Shown here one piece after another: positions 1 through 5,625 of a stretch of DNA of 5,625 nt. Numbering within the stretch: the first letter of the stretch is position 1; each line of letters opens with the position of its first letter. The stretch is taken from positions 1 through 5,625 of the forward strand of contig JAUIBM010000234.1 in NCBI GenBank assembly GCA_030428345.1, written 5' to 3'. The notes beneath the pieces are model-generated. The model made no database searches. It was not told the origin of the DNA and saw only the letters and a program-made list of their open reading frames with translations. Position numbers and translations under genes: made by a program. This DNA comes from Alphaproteobacteria bacterium (GTDB taxonomy: Bacteria > Pseudomonadota > Alphaproteobacteria > Rhizobiales > Rhizobiaceae).

Positions 1-825
1 AAATGGCCCGGTCGATTTCCGAGGAAGCCCGCCGGCGCGCCGAACAGGCAAACCTGGCAAAATCACGCTTCCTGGCCACCATGAGCCACGAACTGCGCAC
101 GCCGCTCAACGCCATCATGGGCTTTTCGGAAGTCATGCAGGCCGAGGTCCTGGGCCCGATCGGCAATGATTCGTACAAGGAATACATCAACGACATCCAT
201 AATTCCGGCAAGCACCTGCTGAATGTGATCAACGAAATCCTCGATCTGTCCCGCATCGAGGCGGGCAGGCACGAACTCAGCGAGGAAGCGGTGCGCCCAT
301 GTGGTGGAGGACGCCCGCCACATGCTGCAGCTCAAGGCCAAGAACAAGGGCATCGCCATTACCTGCCATTACGAGGAAGGACTGCCGTTGATCTGGGCCG
401 ATGAGAGAGCCATCCGGCAGGTGGCGCTCAACCTGCTGTCGAACGCGGTCAAGTTCACGCCGAGCGGCGGTACCGTCCAGATCAAAGTCGGCTGGACGAG
501 CGGCGGCGGGCAGTATCTCTCGATCAAGGACAGCGGCCCCGGCATTCCCGAAGACGAAATCCCGATCGTGCTGTCGACCTTCGGCCAGGGCTCGATCGCA
601 ATCAAGAGCGCCGAGCAGGGCACCGGTCTCGGCCTGCCGATCGTCCAGGCGCTGATGCACATGCATGACGGCCGCTTCGAGCTGAAGTCGAAATTGCGCG
701 AGGGAACCGAATGCATCGCGACCTTCCCGCGCGGACGCGTGCTGGAGGTCATGCCCCCGGTCCGCGAAACCGACCCTCCGCCGGCACGAGCACGCTCGAT
801 ACGTTCCCTGCGTCGCGCCGGCTAG
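1..825 (+). pseudogene. Sensor histidine kinase, C-terminal part, frameshifted
   Basis: This is the transmitter part of a membrane or cytosolic sensor kinase that would autophosphorylate and pass phosphate to a response regulator. The first frame (from the left edge) shows a coiled linker, then the H-box MSHELRTPLN with the phospho-accepting His at bases 87-89, and a DHp helix pair ending LDLSRIEAGRHE. The remainder is in the next frame, from about base 298 (HVVEDARHM): N-box NLLSNAVKFT (near 430), G1 DSGPGIPEDE, F-box STFGQGS, G2 GTGLGLPIVQA, and the stop TAG at 823-825. The DHp sequence resembles PleC/DivJ-type kinases of alphaproteobacteria. The start lies left of the window; the ATG at base 3 is probably internal, since these kinases usually carry PAS or membrane domains first. 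Read without correction, the first frame ends at 404 and lacks the ATPase domain. Family assignment is firm; whether the break is biological or a sequencing error is open. Confidence 0.88.
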
Positions 826-1240
826 GAAGCGGATCTGTTGGTATATTCGATCAGATCCCAGCGATTGCCGTAGAGGTCCACGAAAACCGCGACGATTCCG
901 TATGTCTCGGTCCGCGGTGACTCCATGAAGCGGACGCCATTGGCCAGGAAACGGCGATGATCGGCGGCGAAATCCTCGCTCTGCAGGAAGTACGCCACCC
1001 TGTCCCCGGCCTGGGCGCCGATGGCGGCTTGCTGACGTTCCCCTTCGGCGCGCGCCAGCAGGAGCCCTGCCCCGCCCTGCGAATCCGGGCGAACTGTCAC
1101 CCAGCGCTGCCTTCGGCGACCGGCACATCCTCCGCCAGTTCGAACCCCAGCCGGTCGACAAACCATGCGATCGCCTCGTCATAGTCGCGCACCAGAAGCG
1201 TGGCGAAGGCCAGCCGCTTGCCTGCTCGATCCCCTGCCAT
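822..1240 (-). pseudogene. VOC-family (glyoxalase/bleomycin-resistance fold) protein, frameshifted
   Basis: A small single-domain member of the vicinal oxygen chelate superfamily, about 139 residues if one frameshift is repaired. The N-terminal half starts at ATG 1240 (MAGDRAGKRLAFATLLVRD) and carries the typical DYDEAIAWFVDRLGFEL signature. It then runs out of frame after AEG near 1108. The C-terminal half continues in another frame as RWVTVRPDS, GGAGLLLARA, DRVAYFLQSEDFAADH and ends with DLYGNRWDLIEY, the usual VOC C-terminal strand with its Glu. The family normally has EGKRW here, so loss of one base from the Lys codon (GGC-AAG to GGC-AG) explains the break. The start is supported by GGAG eight bases upstream. 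The substrate cannot be told from sequence. It converges on the kinase gene and is divergent from the DUF1289 gene. Confidence 0.85.
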
Positions 1241-1248
1241 CGTAGTTT

Positions 1249-1252
1249 CTCC
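1249..1252 (-). promoter_or_regulatory. Ribosome binding site of the VOC gene
   Basis: GGAG on the minus strand, separated by eight bases from ATG 1240. It selects this start over the in-frame ATG at 1294, which would add 18 residues not typical of the family. Confidence 0.6.
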
Positions 1253-1345
1253 GATTTCGCCGCCGACAATGATCCACTGCCGAACCTGCCACAATGGCTT
1301 GTCTTTTGTCGGTTAATCGCTAACTCCTGATTTCGGTGAAAGCGT

Positions 1346-1350
1346 GGGAG
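1346..1350 (+). promoter_or_regulatory. Ribosome binding site deciding a TTG start
   Basis: GGGAG lies seven bases upstream of TTG 1358-1360. No ATG or GTG gives a better-placed start before the conserved PCILVC motif, so this site is the main reason for accepting the TTG. Confidence 0.6.
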
Positions 1351-1357
1351 TCGCAAC

Positions 1358-1600
1358 TTGGCTATCCAGACACCCTGCATCCTGGTCTGCGTGATCGACG
1401 CGCGGACGGGCTATTGCTTCGGCTGCGGGCGGACGGGCGATGAAATAGGCGCGTGGACGGCCTATTCGGATGCGCAGCGCGCGGAAATCATGGCGGGCCT
1501 GCCGGAGCGTCTCTCCACGGTAGAGCGACCGCCAAGGCGCGAGACCCTGCGTCGACGGCTTGCCCGCGAGGGCGCGGCAAGAGGCGGGCCGCAAGAGTGA
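1358..1600 (+). CDS. DUF1289-family small cysteine-motif protein
   Basis: An 80-residue protein of the DUF1289 family (related to YdhL-type proteins, often annotated as Fe-S proteins; function not established). Four cysteines form the family pattern: C7 and C11 (CILVC) and C20 and C23 (GYCFGCGRT), followed by EIGAW and a short helical region with MAGLPERL. This is consistent with a metal or Fe-S site, but that is inferred from the family. The tail after residue 55 is basic and low in complexity. The TTG start has a GGGAG site seven bases before it. Its stop TGA overlaps the GTG of the following protease gene (GTGA), which suggests translational coupling and a two-gene operon. The same pairing is common in sphingomonad genomes as I recall them. 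Confidence 0.85.
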   Translation: MAIQTPCILVCVIDARTGYCFGCGRTGDEIGAWTAYSDAQRAEIMAGLPERLSTVERPPRRETLRRRLAREGAARGGPQE

Positions 1601-2298
1601 TCCGGCTGTGGCTCATATTGGGGGCGATCGGCGCCGCCTCGTTGTTCCTGATCCTCAATCACGATTCGGGCAGCACGGCCGGCGTGCCCAATGACGAGTT
1701 CGCCAGCATCGTCTGGTATGGGATCTGGGGATTGATGGTCGCCGCCGCCCTGGTTTCGCGGCGCGGCGCGTGGCGCGAATCGATCCGTAACCTGGTGTTC
1801 TGGCTGGCCATATTCCTGGCGGTCACGGCAGGCTATCTGTACCGATACGAACTTCAGGATGTCGGCGCGCGCCTCACCGCGGGGCTGATCCCCGGCAGCC
1901 CCATCTCGTCCCGATCGCCCACCGGCCACGCGCAGGCGACACTCTTCCGCCCACAGGGCGATCATTTCACCGCGATGGGCGAAGTGAACGGCAAGACGGT
2001 CCGCTTCGTGGTCGACACCGGAGCCAGCATGGTCGTTCTGACGGGGCATGACGCGCGCGCGGTCGGCTTCGACACGCAGTCCCTCAACTACGCCTTCCCG
2101 GTCACCACAGCCAATGGCCGCACCACCGCGGCGCGCATTCGCCTCGACACGGTGGCGGTCGGGGCGATCGAACGGCGCGACGTGGAAGCCATGGTCGCCC
2201 GTGAGGGAGCGCTGGAGACCAGCCTTCTGGGCATGAGCTTCCTGTCCACCCTTTCGAGCCTGGAATTTCGCGGCGACAGGCTGGTGCTGACCGACTGA
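1597..2298 (+). CDS. Membrane-anchored retropepsin-like aspartic protease (TIGR02281 type)
   Basis: A 233-residue protein with three hydrophobic segments at about residues 4-20, 36-53 and 63-80, followed by a soluble domain of one retropepsin-like lobe. The catalytic motif is VVDTGAS with Asp140 (bases 2014-2016), preceded by the flap-type strand HFTAMGEVNGKTVRF. A second hydrophobic-hydrophobic-Gly element, LLGMSFLSTLSS, lies near the C-terminus, as in this family. Single-lobe proteases of this kind act as homodimers; the domain is probably periplasmic, but no substrate is known. The start is GTG 1597, overlapping the upstream stop. In-frame codons further upstream read through the DUF1289 gene and give no family-like sequence, so I reject a longer start. 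No strong ribosome binding site is visible, in line with coupled translation. It converges on the transporter gene with seven bases between the stops. Confidence 0.87.
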   Translation: MIRLWLILGAIGAASLFLILNHDSGSTAGVPNDEFASIVWYGIWGLMVAAALVSRRGAWRESIRNLVFWLAIFLAVTAGYLYRYELQDVGARLTAGLIPGSPISSRSPTGHAQATLFRPQGDHFTAMGEVNGKTVRFVVDTGASMVVLTGHDARAVGFDTQSLNYAFPVTTANGRTTAARIRLDTVAVGAIERRDVEAMVAREGALETSLLGMSFLSTLSSLEFRGDRLVLTD

Positions 2299-2305
2299 GC
2301 GCGGA

Positions 2306-3136
2306 TCAGCCCAGCAGGCTGGCGAAGAAGCGCGCCGACACAAACAGCATGAAGAGGCCGAAGCCGACCTCAAGCGTGCGCCGCTTCATCCGGTGCGCGG
2401 TGGCGACGCCAAGCGGCGCCACCAGCAGGGTGATCGGGATGACGACGGCGACCATCAGCAGGTTGACATAGCCGAGCGAGAAAGGCGGCGTTCCGGCGAC
2501 GCCCAGCCCGGCAATCGCATAGCCGATGACGCCGGGGATCGAGATCAACACCCCGACGCCGGCCGACGTCGCCACCGATTGCAGCATCGGGCGGCCATAC
2601 AGCGTCATGAAGGTGTTGTTGAACACGCCGCCGCCAATGCCCATGAAGGTCGAGAACAGGCCGATGACGAAGCCGATGACGGAGCGCGCCGGATTGCCGG
2701 GAATCTCGTTTCCAAGTTTCCAGCTGGACCGCGCGAACAGCAGCTTGAGCGCAACCATGAACGCGACGAAGGCGAAGACGAAACGCAATTCCCCGCTCGA
2801 GATCCAGGCGGCGACGATCGTCGCCACCACGACGCCTGCGGGAACCGAGATCGCGAAGGATCGCAGCAGGTCGACATCGACCGAACCGCGCTTGAGGTGG
2901 CTCATCGCCGAACGCAAGGAAGTGGGGACGATGATCGCGATCGAGGTGCCGACCGACACATGCATGCGCACGGCGTCCTCCACGCCGAGCGCGCCGAGCA
3001 TCTGGTAGAAGACGGGCACCAGCACCGCGCCGCCGCCAATGCCGAACAGGCCGGCGAGAAACCCTGCCACCGCGCCCGCCGCCATCAGCGCCGCGACAAA
3101 CGGCATCAGGTCCCAGAAGGGCGGCAGCAATGGCAT
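2306..3136 (-). CDS. TauE/SafE-family sulfite/sulfonate-type exporter (permease)
   Basis: A 276-residue polytopic inner-membrane protein of the TauE/SafE (DUF81) family, whose characterised members move sulfite, sulfoacetate or other small organosulfur anions; the substrate here is unknown. The duplicated family motif is visible twice: GLFGIGGGAVLVP at residues 29-41 and STFMGIGGGVFNN at about 162-174. Each is followed by further hydrophobic segments, giving about eight membrane spans, the usual number. HVSVGTSIAIIVPTSLRSA in the first half is also typical. The length is normal. The start at ATG 3136 has only a weak upstream purine run; ATG 3106 (residue 11) is a possible alternative. It lies 39 bases downstream of dusA on the same strand and is probably co-transcribed. 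Confidence 0.92.
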   Translation of the reverse strand: MPLLPPFWDLMPFVAALMAAGAVAGFLAGLFGIGGGAVLVPVFYQMLGALGVEDAVRMHVSVGTSIAIIVPTSLRSAMSHLKRGSVDVDLLRSFAISVPAGVVVATIVAAWISSGELRFVFAFVAFMVALKLLFARSSWKLGNEIPGNPARSVIGFVIGLFSTFMGIGGGVFNNTFMTLYGRPMLQSVATSAGVGVLISIPGVIGYAIAGLGVAGTPPFSLGYVNLLMVAVVIPITLLVAPLGVATAHRMKRRTLEVGFGLFMLFVSARFFASLLG

Positions 3137-3175
3137 GGACAGCGATTTCCGTCGGGAGGAGGCGATGGTCGCGGC

Positions 3176-4201
3176 CTACGCCGCAACGCTCTCCGCGTCA
3201 AGGCGAAGGGCGGCGAACGCCTTGGCGATGATTTGCGGGCCGGCGGAGGCGCCCGCCCCTTCGCTCGACAGGATCTGCCGCCATCGCCGCGCACCGGGCA
3301 TGCCGTGGAACAGCCCGGTCATGTGCCGCGTCACGTGAATAAGTCGCCCGCCGGCGGCGATGTGGCGCGCCGCGTAGTCGCACATCGCCTCGATCAGCGC
3401 ACCCCATTCGACCGGGGGACTGTCGTCGCCATAAAAGCGGCTGTCGACCTCGCGCAGCAGGCCGGGCGTGTGATAGGCGGCGCGGCCCAGCATTGCGCCG
3501 TCGAGCCGCACGCCGTCGCAATCGATCGCGGCCAGTGCTTGGTCGAGATCGGCAAGGCCGCCATTGAGACCGATGAAGCGGTCGGGGTTCTCGCGCTTGA
3601 GCCGGCGAACGCGGCCATAGTCGAGCGGCGGCACGTCGCGGTTCTGCTTCGGGCTCAGCCCCTCGAGCCAGGCCTTGCGCGCATGCACCCACAGCGCGTC
3701 GGCCCCGGCCTCCCACACCGCTCCGGCAAGATCGTCCAGGGCGACGAGCGGATCCTGTTCGTCGACGCCGATCCGGCATTTCACCGTAACGGGAATATCG
3801 ACCGCGTCCTTCATCGCCCCGACGCAGCGCGCGACGCGTTGCGGCTCGCGCATCAGGCATGCGCCGAAAGTGCCCGACTGGACCCTGTCGGAAGGGCATC
3901 CCACATTCAGATTGATCTCGTCATAGCCATAGGCGGAGGCGACGCGTGCAGCCTCGGCAAGCTTTGCCGGGTCAGAACCGCCCAATTGCAACGCCAGCAT
4001 GTGCTCGCTTTCGTCGAAGCCCAGCAGGCGATCGCGATCGCCGTGAATGGCCGCTTCCGCGACCACCATCTCGGTATAGAGCAGCGCATGGCGCGACAAC
4101 TGCCGATGCAGATAGCGGCAGTGACGATCCGTCCAGTCCATCATGGGCGCAACGGAGAACCGCCGAGCTGCGCCAATCTGCGATTTTCTTTCTTCTTCCA
4201 C
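3176..4201 (-). CDS. dusA: tRNA-dihydrouridine synthase A (DusA)
   Basis: An FMN-dependent enzyme that reduces uridine to dihydrouridine at positions 20/20a of the tRNA D-loop using NADPH. The 341 residues are normal for DusA. Visible motifs are RFSVAPMMDWTDRHCR (14-29, start of the TIM barrel), NLNVGCPSDRVQSGTFGACL with Asn99 and the catalytic Cys102, VTVKCRIG with Lys141, ALWVHAR with His173, FIGLNGGL (209-216, phosphate/FMN loop) and MLGRAAYH (237-244). VHARKAWLEGLSPKQNR is specific to the DusA subgroup. The start is GTG 4201: an in-frame TAA at 4205-4207 forbids anything longer, and the next ATGs (residues 20-21) lie inside the conserved core. The GTG lacks a clear ribosome binding site, and the leader MEEERKSQIG is A-rich in codon use, unlike the rest. 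An island integrase relic sits directly upstream in the opposite direction, which fits replacement of the native 5' end by integration. Confidence 0.96.
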   Translation of the reverse strand: MEEERKSQIGAARRFSVAPMMDWTDRHCRYLHRQLSRHALLYTEMVVAEAAIHGDRDRLLGFDESEHMLALQLGGSDPAKLAEAARVASAYGYDEINLNVGCPSDRVQSGTFGACLMREPQRVARCVGAMKDAVDIPVTVKCRIGVDEQDPLVALDDLAGAVWEAGADALWVHARKAWLEGLSPKQNRDVPPLDYGRVRRLKRENPDRFIGLNGGLADLDQALAAIDCDGVRLDGAMLGRAAYHTPGLLREVDSRFYGDDSPPVEWGALIEAMCDYAARHIAAGGRLIHVTRHMTGLFHGMPGARRWRQILSSEGAGASAGPQIIAKAFAALRLDAESVAA

Positions 4202-4267
4202 TACTTACGCCGTGTTTCTCATTGTCGCTCTTACCAAGCCCGGCGCATTTCGCACATTCTCGCCGGG

Positions 4268-5112
4268 GTGTACAACAAATGTCGTACCGACATCGACACC
4301 ATCCCGAGACTTTCACGCAAGGACGGCTCTGTAGCACGGATCGCGCAGATCGTCATAAAGCGCGGCGGCAAGATCGTTCTGCGCGGGAACTAAACCTTCG
4401 AGCTCCGGTGGACGGCCAACGCCCGGCTCATCCAACGCGACGATCGGCTCAGTCAACCTGGCGCGCTCGAGGCCGCGCTCAAATCCAGGTCGAGTGGCGA
4501 CGAAGACCCGACTCTCTCCGACGCGATAGATCTCTGCATTAGCGAAAACAACAAGAAAATCGGCGGCACGGAAGCGCAGGTGCTCAGGAGCATCAAGGAT
4601 TTCGATATCGCCGAGAAACCATGCGCATCGATCACGAGCGCCGCTATTGTCGCGTTCGCGCGTGAGAAACTCGAGAGAGGGGTTCAGCCGCAGACCGTCT
4701 CGAACTACCACTCTCACCTCGGCGCTGTATTCGCTATCGCGCGCCCTGCCTGCGACTACCCTCTTGACCGGCAAGCCATGCAAGATGCCTGGATCGTCGC
4801 CGACCGGCTCGGTCTGACGACGAAGAGCCGTGAACGCGATCGTCGGCCAACCCTCGACGAACTCGATAGGCTCATGCAGCATTTCAAGGAACGGTCAGCC
4901 GCCAGACCGTCCTCGATTCCGATGCATCGGATCATTGCCTTCGCCATCTTCTCGACCCGTCGGCAAGCAGAGATCATCCGGATCACCTGGAAAGACCTGG
5001 ACAAGAAAGGCAGCGCGTACTGGTGCGCGACACGAAGAATCCCGGCCAGAAAATCGGCAACGATGTGTGGTGCGATCTGCAGGAGGAAGCAGTTTCTATC
5101 GTCGAGGCGCTG
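4268..5112 (+). pseudogene. Tyrosine recombinase of the dusA-associated island type, degenerate
   Basis: Remnant of a phage-type site-specific integrase. One frame carries PRLSRKDGSVARIAQIVIKR (arm-binding N-terminus), then a stop TAA at 4391-4393 where relatives have Lys (N-K-T-F-E; AAA to TAA is one base), then continues in the same frame through PGALEAALKS, the core-binding domain (VLRSIKDFDIAE, GVQPQTVSNYHSHLGAVFAI, YPLDRQAMQDAW) and the start of the catalytic domain (SRERDRRPTLDELDRLM, IIAFAIFSTRRQAEI with the first catalytic Arg). Near 5009-5011 one base is missing, and the next frame reads RVLVRDTKNPGQKIGNDVWC. Similarity stops at about 5112, so the His-x-x-Arg, His and Tyr of the active site are absent. 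No good start exists: GTG 4268 lacks a ribosome binding site, and at the position where relatives start, ATC (4292-4294) stands in place of ATG. It cannot make an active recombinase. Confidence 0.85.
4279..4293. repeat. Short inverted repeat before the integrase coding region
   Basis: ATGTCG (4279-4284), a three-base spacer, and CGACAT (4288-4293) form a perfect six-base inverted repeat. It sits in the dusA/integrase divergent region next to a TGTACA palindrome at 4269-4274. It could be an operator or recombinase binding site, or chance; nothing else supports a role. Confidence 0.3.
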
Positions 5113-5188
5113 TCGTGCAGAATTTGTCCCATAGCGCTTCCCTCCACTCCGGCGAAAAGAGTGCACCATCGAGACCTGGGATCAAACA
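5097..5188 (-). mobile_element. Left-end remnant of an IS481-type insertion sequence
   Basis: On the minus strand ATG 5132 opens MGQILHDSASTIE, matching the start I know for IS481-family transposases (MGQVLHGSATTTEA) at 9 of 13 positions. A strong GGAGGG lies seven bases before the ATG, as for a real start. The frame then becomes the antisense of the integrase, so only about 13 codons plus the leader survive. The outer boundary may be TGT at 5188-5186, the usual terminal bases of such elements, but I cannot show an inverted repeat. The junction with the integrase lies somewhere in 5097-5112, where both readings are plausible. The assignment rests on a short match and the ribosome binding site. 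Confidence 0.55.
5140..5145 (-). promoter_or_regulatory. Ribosome binding site of the truncated transposase
   Basis: GGAGGG on the minus strand, seven bases from ATG 5132. It is the best-matching ribosome binding site in the window, although the frame it serves is only a fragment. Confidence 0.5.
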
Positions 5189-5357
5189 TTTAGCGTGGCT
5201 TGCCGATCAGCCGCCGCTCGTACCGCGGGCGGATCACCTTTTCGACATCATATCGGACGCCATTCTCTTGAGGCGGCCCGGCGTGGTTCCAGGAATCGAG
5301 CGCGCCCAAGCCGCGTAAGTGGATTTGATCGTCATCTAGTCGGGCTTATGTGCAAGA
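5189..5357. other. Gap between the IS remnant and the TetR gene, with an unidentified open stretch
   Basis: No complete gene is visible. On the minus strand a frame is open from 5345 down to a TAA at 5190-5192. It gives about 51 residues including ALDSWNHAGPP and YDVEKVIRPRYERRLIGKPR. The composition looks protein-like and the frame closes just outside the presumed IS end, so it may be the C-terminus of a truncated gene. There is no ATG or GTG with a ribosome binding site, and I do not recognise the sequence. No tRNA, terminator hairpin or second copy of a dusA 5' segment is seen here. Confidence 0.3.
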
Positions 5358-5625
5358 TCAGCCGTGCCCTGCGCCGGCCGCACGGTAACGCAGCCCGTCG
5401 ACGAGCAGCGCGACAAGCCGGCGAGCGGCGGCCGGATTCCCGTCGCTTGACGGCATGCACAGGCTCGCGACGGCGCGCAGGAGATCATAGGGATTTGCGT
5501 CGGGCCGTATTTCTCCGGCGGTGACGGCGGCGTCGAGCAATCTTTGCAGCGCGGGCTCGAACCGGCTGTCGAAATAGGCCGGCAAAGCCGCGAACGCCTG
5601 GTCGCCCGAATAAAGGACCGCAGCA
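5358..5625 (-). CDS. TetR/AcrR-family transcriptional regulator, C-terminal part (partial)
   Basis: The C-terminal ligand-binding and dimerisation half of a TetR-type repressor; the N-terminal helix-turn-helix lies beyond the right edge. The frame is open to the end of the window and its first visible residues are AAVLYSGDQAFAALPAY. These are followed by FEPALQRLLDAAVTAGEIRPD, PYDLLRAVASLC and ARRLVALLVDGLRY, the helix series of the SbtR-like C-terminal domain. The TTG at 5585 is not a real start. The stop is TGA at 5360-5358. Such proteins repress neighbouring efflux or oxidoreductase genes, but the target is not in view. The tail AAGAGHG is not conserved. The family is clear; the subgroup is less so. 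Confidence 0.85.
   Translation of the reverse strand, partial: AAVLYSGDQAFAALPAYFDSRFEPALQRLLDAAVTAGEIRPDANPYDLLRAVASLCMPSSDGNPAAARRLVALLVDGLRYRAAGAGHG

Larger units (their letters stand above)
1241..1357. other. Divergent intergenic region between the VOC and DUF1289 genes
   Basis: These 117 bases separate two divergently transcribed genes and must contain both promoters unless transcription enters from elsewhere. The stretch is more AT-rich than its flanks. I see no convincing -35/-10 pair, operator or hairpin. The only clear signals are the two ribosome binding sites at its ends. Confidence 0.5.

Noticed and set aside
277..1380. A 367-codon minus-strand open frame across the kinase and VOC genes
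   Set aside because: It lies opposite the histidine kinase motifs and in the wrong frame for the VOC motifs. The composition is low-complexity Arg/Gly/Ala with no recognisable domain.
1462..2373. A 303-codon minus-strand open frame opposite the DUF1289 and protease genes
   Set aside because: It is the antisense of two genes with recognisable cysteine and VDTGAS motifs; no motif of its own.
4195..4290. Sigma-70-type promoters between dusA and the integrase
   Set aside because: Several TTG and AT-rich hexamers are present, but none pairs with an acceptable partner at 16-18 bases, so no promoter is called.
2393..4393. A 666-codon open frame on the plus strand, antisense to the transporter and dusA genes
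   Set aside because: Both minus-strand genes show clear family motifs, while this frame is rich in Arg, His, Asp and Gln without any motif, as expected for the antisense of GC-rich genes. Only its last part (after about 4268) is meaningful, as the start of the integrase relic.
4313..4882. A 189-codon minus-strand open frame opposite the integrase relic
   Set aside because: The plus strand in the same place aligns by eye with a known integrase family through one continuous frame, so this is the complement.
5113..5625. A second copy of the dusA 5' segment as the far attachment site of the island
   Set aside because: I searched for a repeat of the bases encoding APMMDWTDR (4125-4152) on both strands in the right part of the window and found none. 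The far end is lost or outside.

Overview
The window reads as chromosomal DNA of a GC-rich alphaproteobacterium. A sphingomonad (Sphingomonas/Sphingobium/Sphingopyxis group) is my best guess. This rests on codon bias, the sequence style of the histidine kinase and VOC protein, and the DUF1289 plus membrane aspartic-protease gene pair; it is inference, not a database result.

Left part (1-1240): the 3' portion of a PleC/DivJ-like sensor histidine kinase (+) runs tail-to-tail into a small VOC/glyoxalase-fold gene (-). Their stop codons share a CTAG. Both genes are broken by one frameshift each (near 296 and near 1108), so they are either pseudogenes or carry sequencing errors.

Middle part (1358-4201): four intact genes. 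A TTG-started DUF1289 cysteine-motif protein overlaps by four bases a GTG-started, membrane-anchored retropepsin-like aspartic protease (+). Converging on them from the right is a minus-strand pair: dusA (tRNA-dihydrouridine synthase A) followed 39 bases downstream by a TauE/SafE-family membrane transporter.

Right part (4202-5357): a decayed mobile-element boundary. Immediately upstream of dusA, and divergent from it, lies a tyrosine-recombinase pseudogene of the type found in genomic islands that integrate into the 5' end of dusA. It has an in-frame nonsense codon, a frameshift and no catalytic C-terminus. Its 3' end is replaced by what looks like the first codons, ribosome binding site and leader of an IS481-type transposase in antisense orientation. 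The dusA gene begins with a poorly supported GTG and an unusual Glu/Lys/Arg-rich leader, as expected if its native 5' end was swapped by island integration.

Right edge (5358-5625): the C-terminal ligand-binding part of a TetR/AcrR-family repressor (-), continuing off the window. A 150-base stretch before it has a protein-like open frame on the minus strand that I cannot identify.

Overall this is ordinary chromosome plus the relic of a dusA-targeting island. I see no intact novel system.
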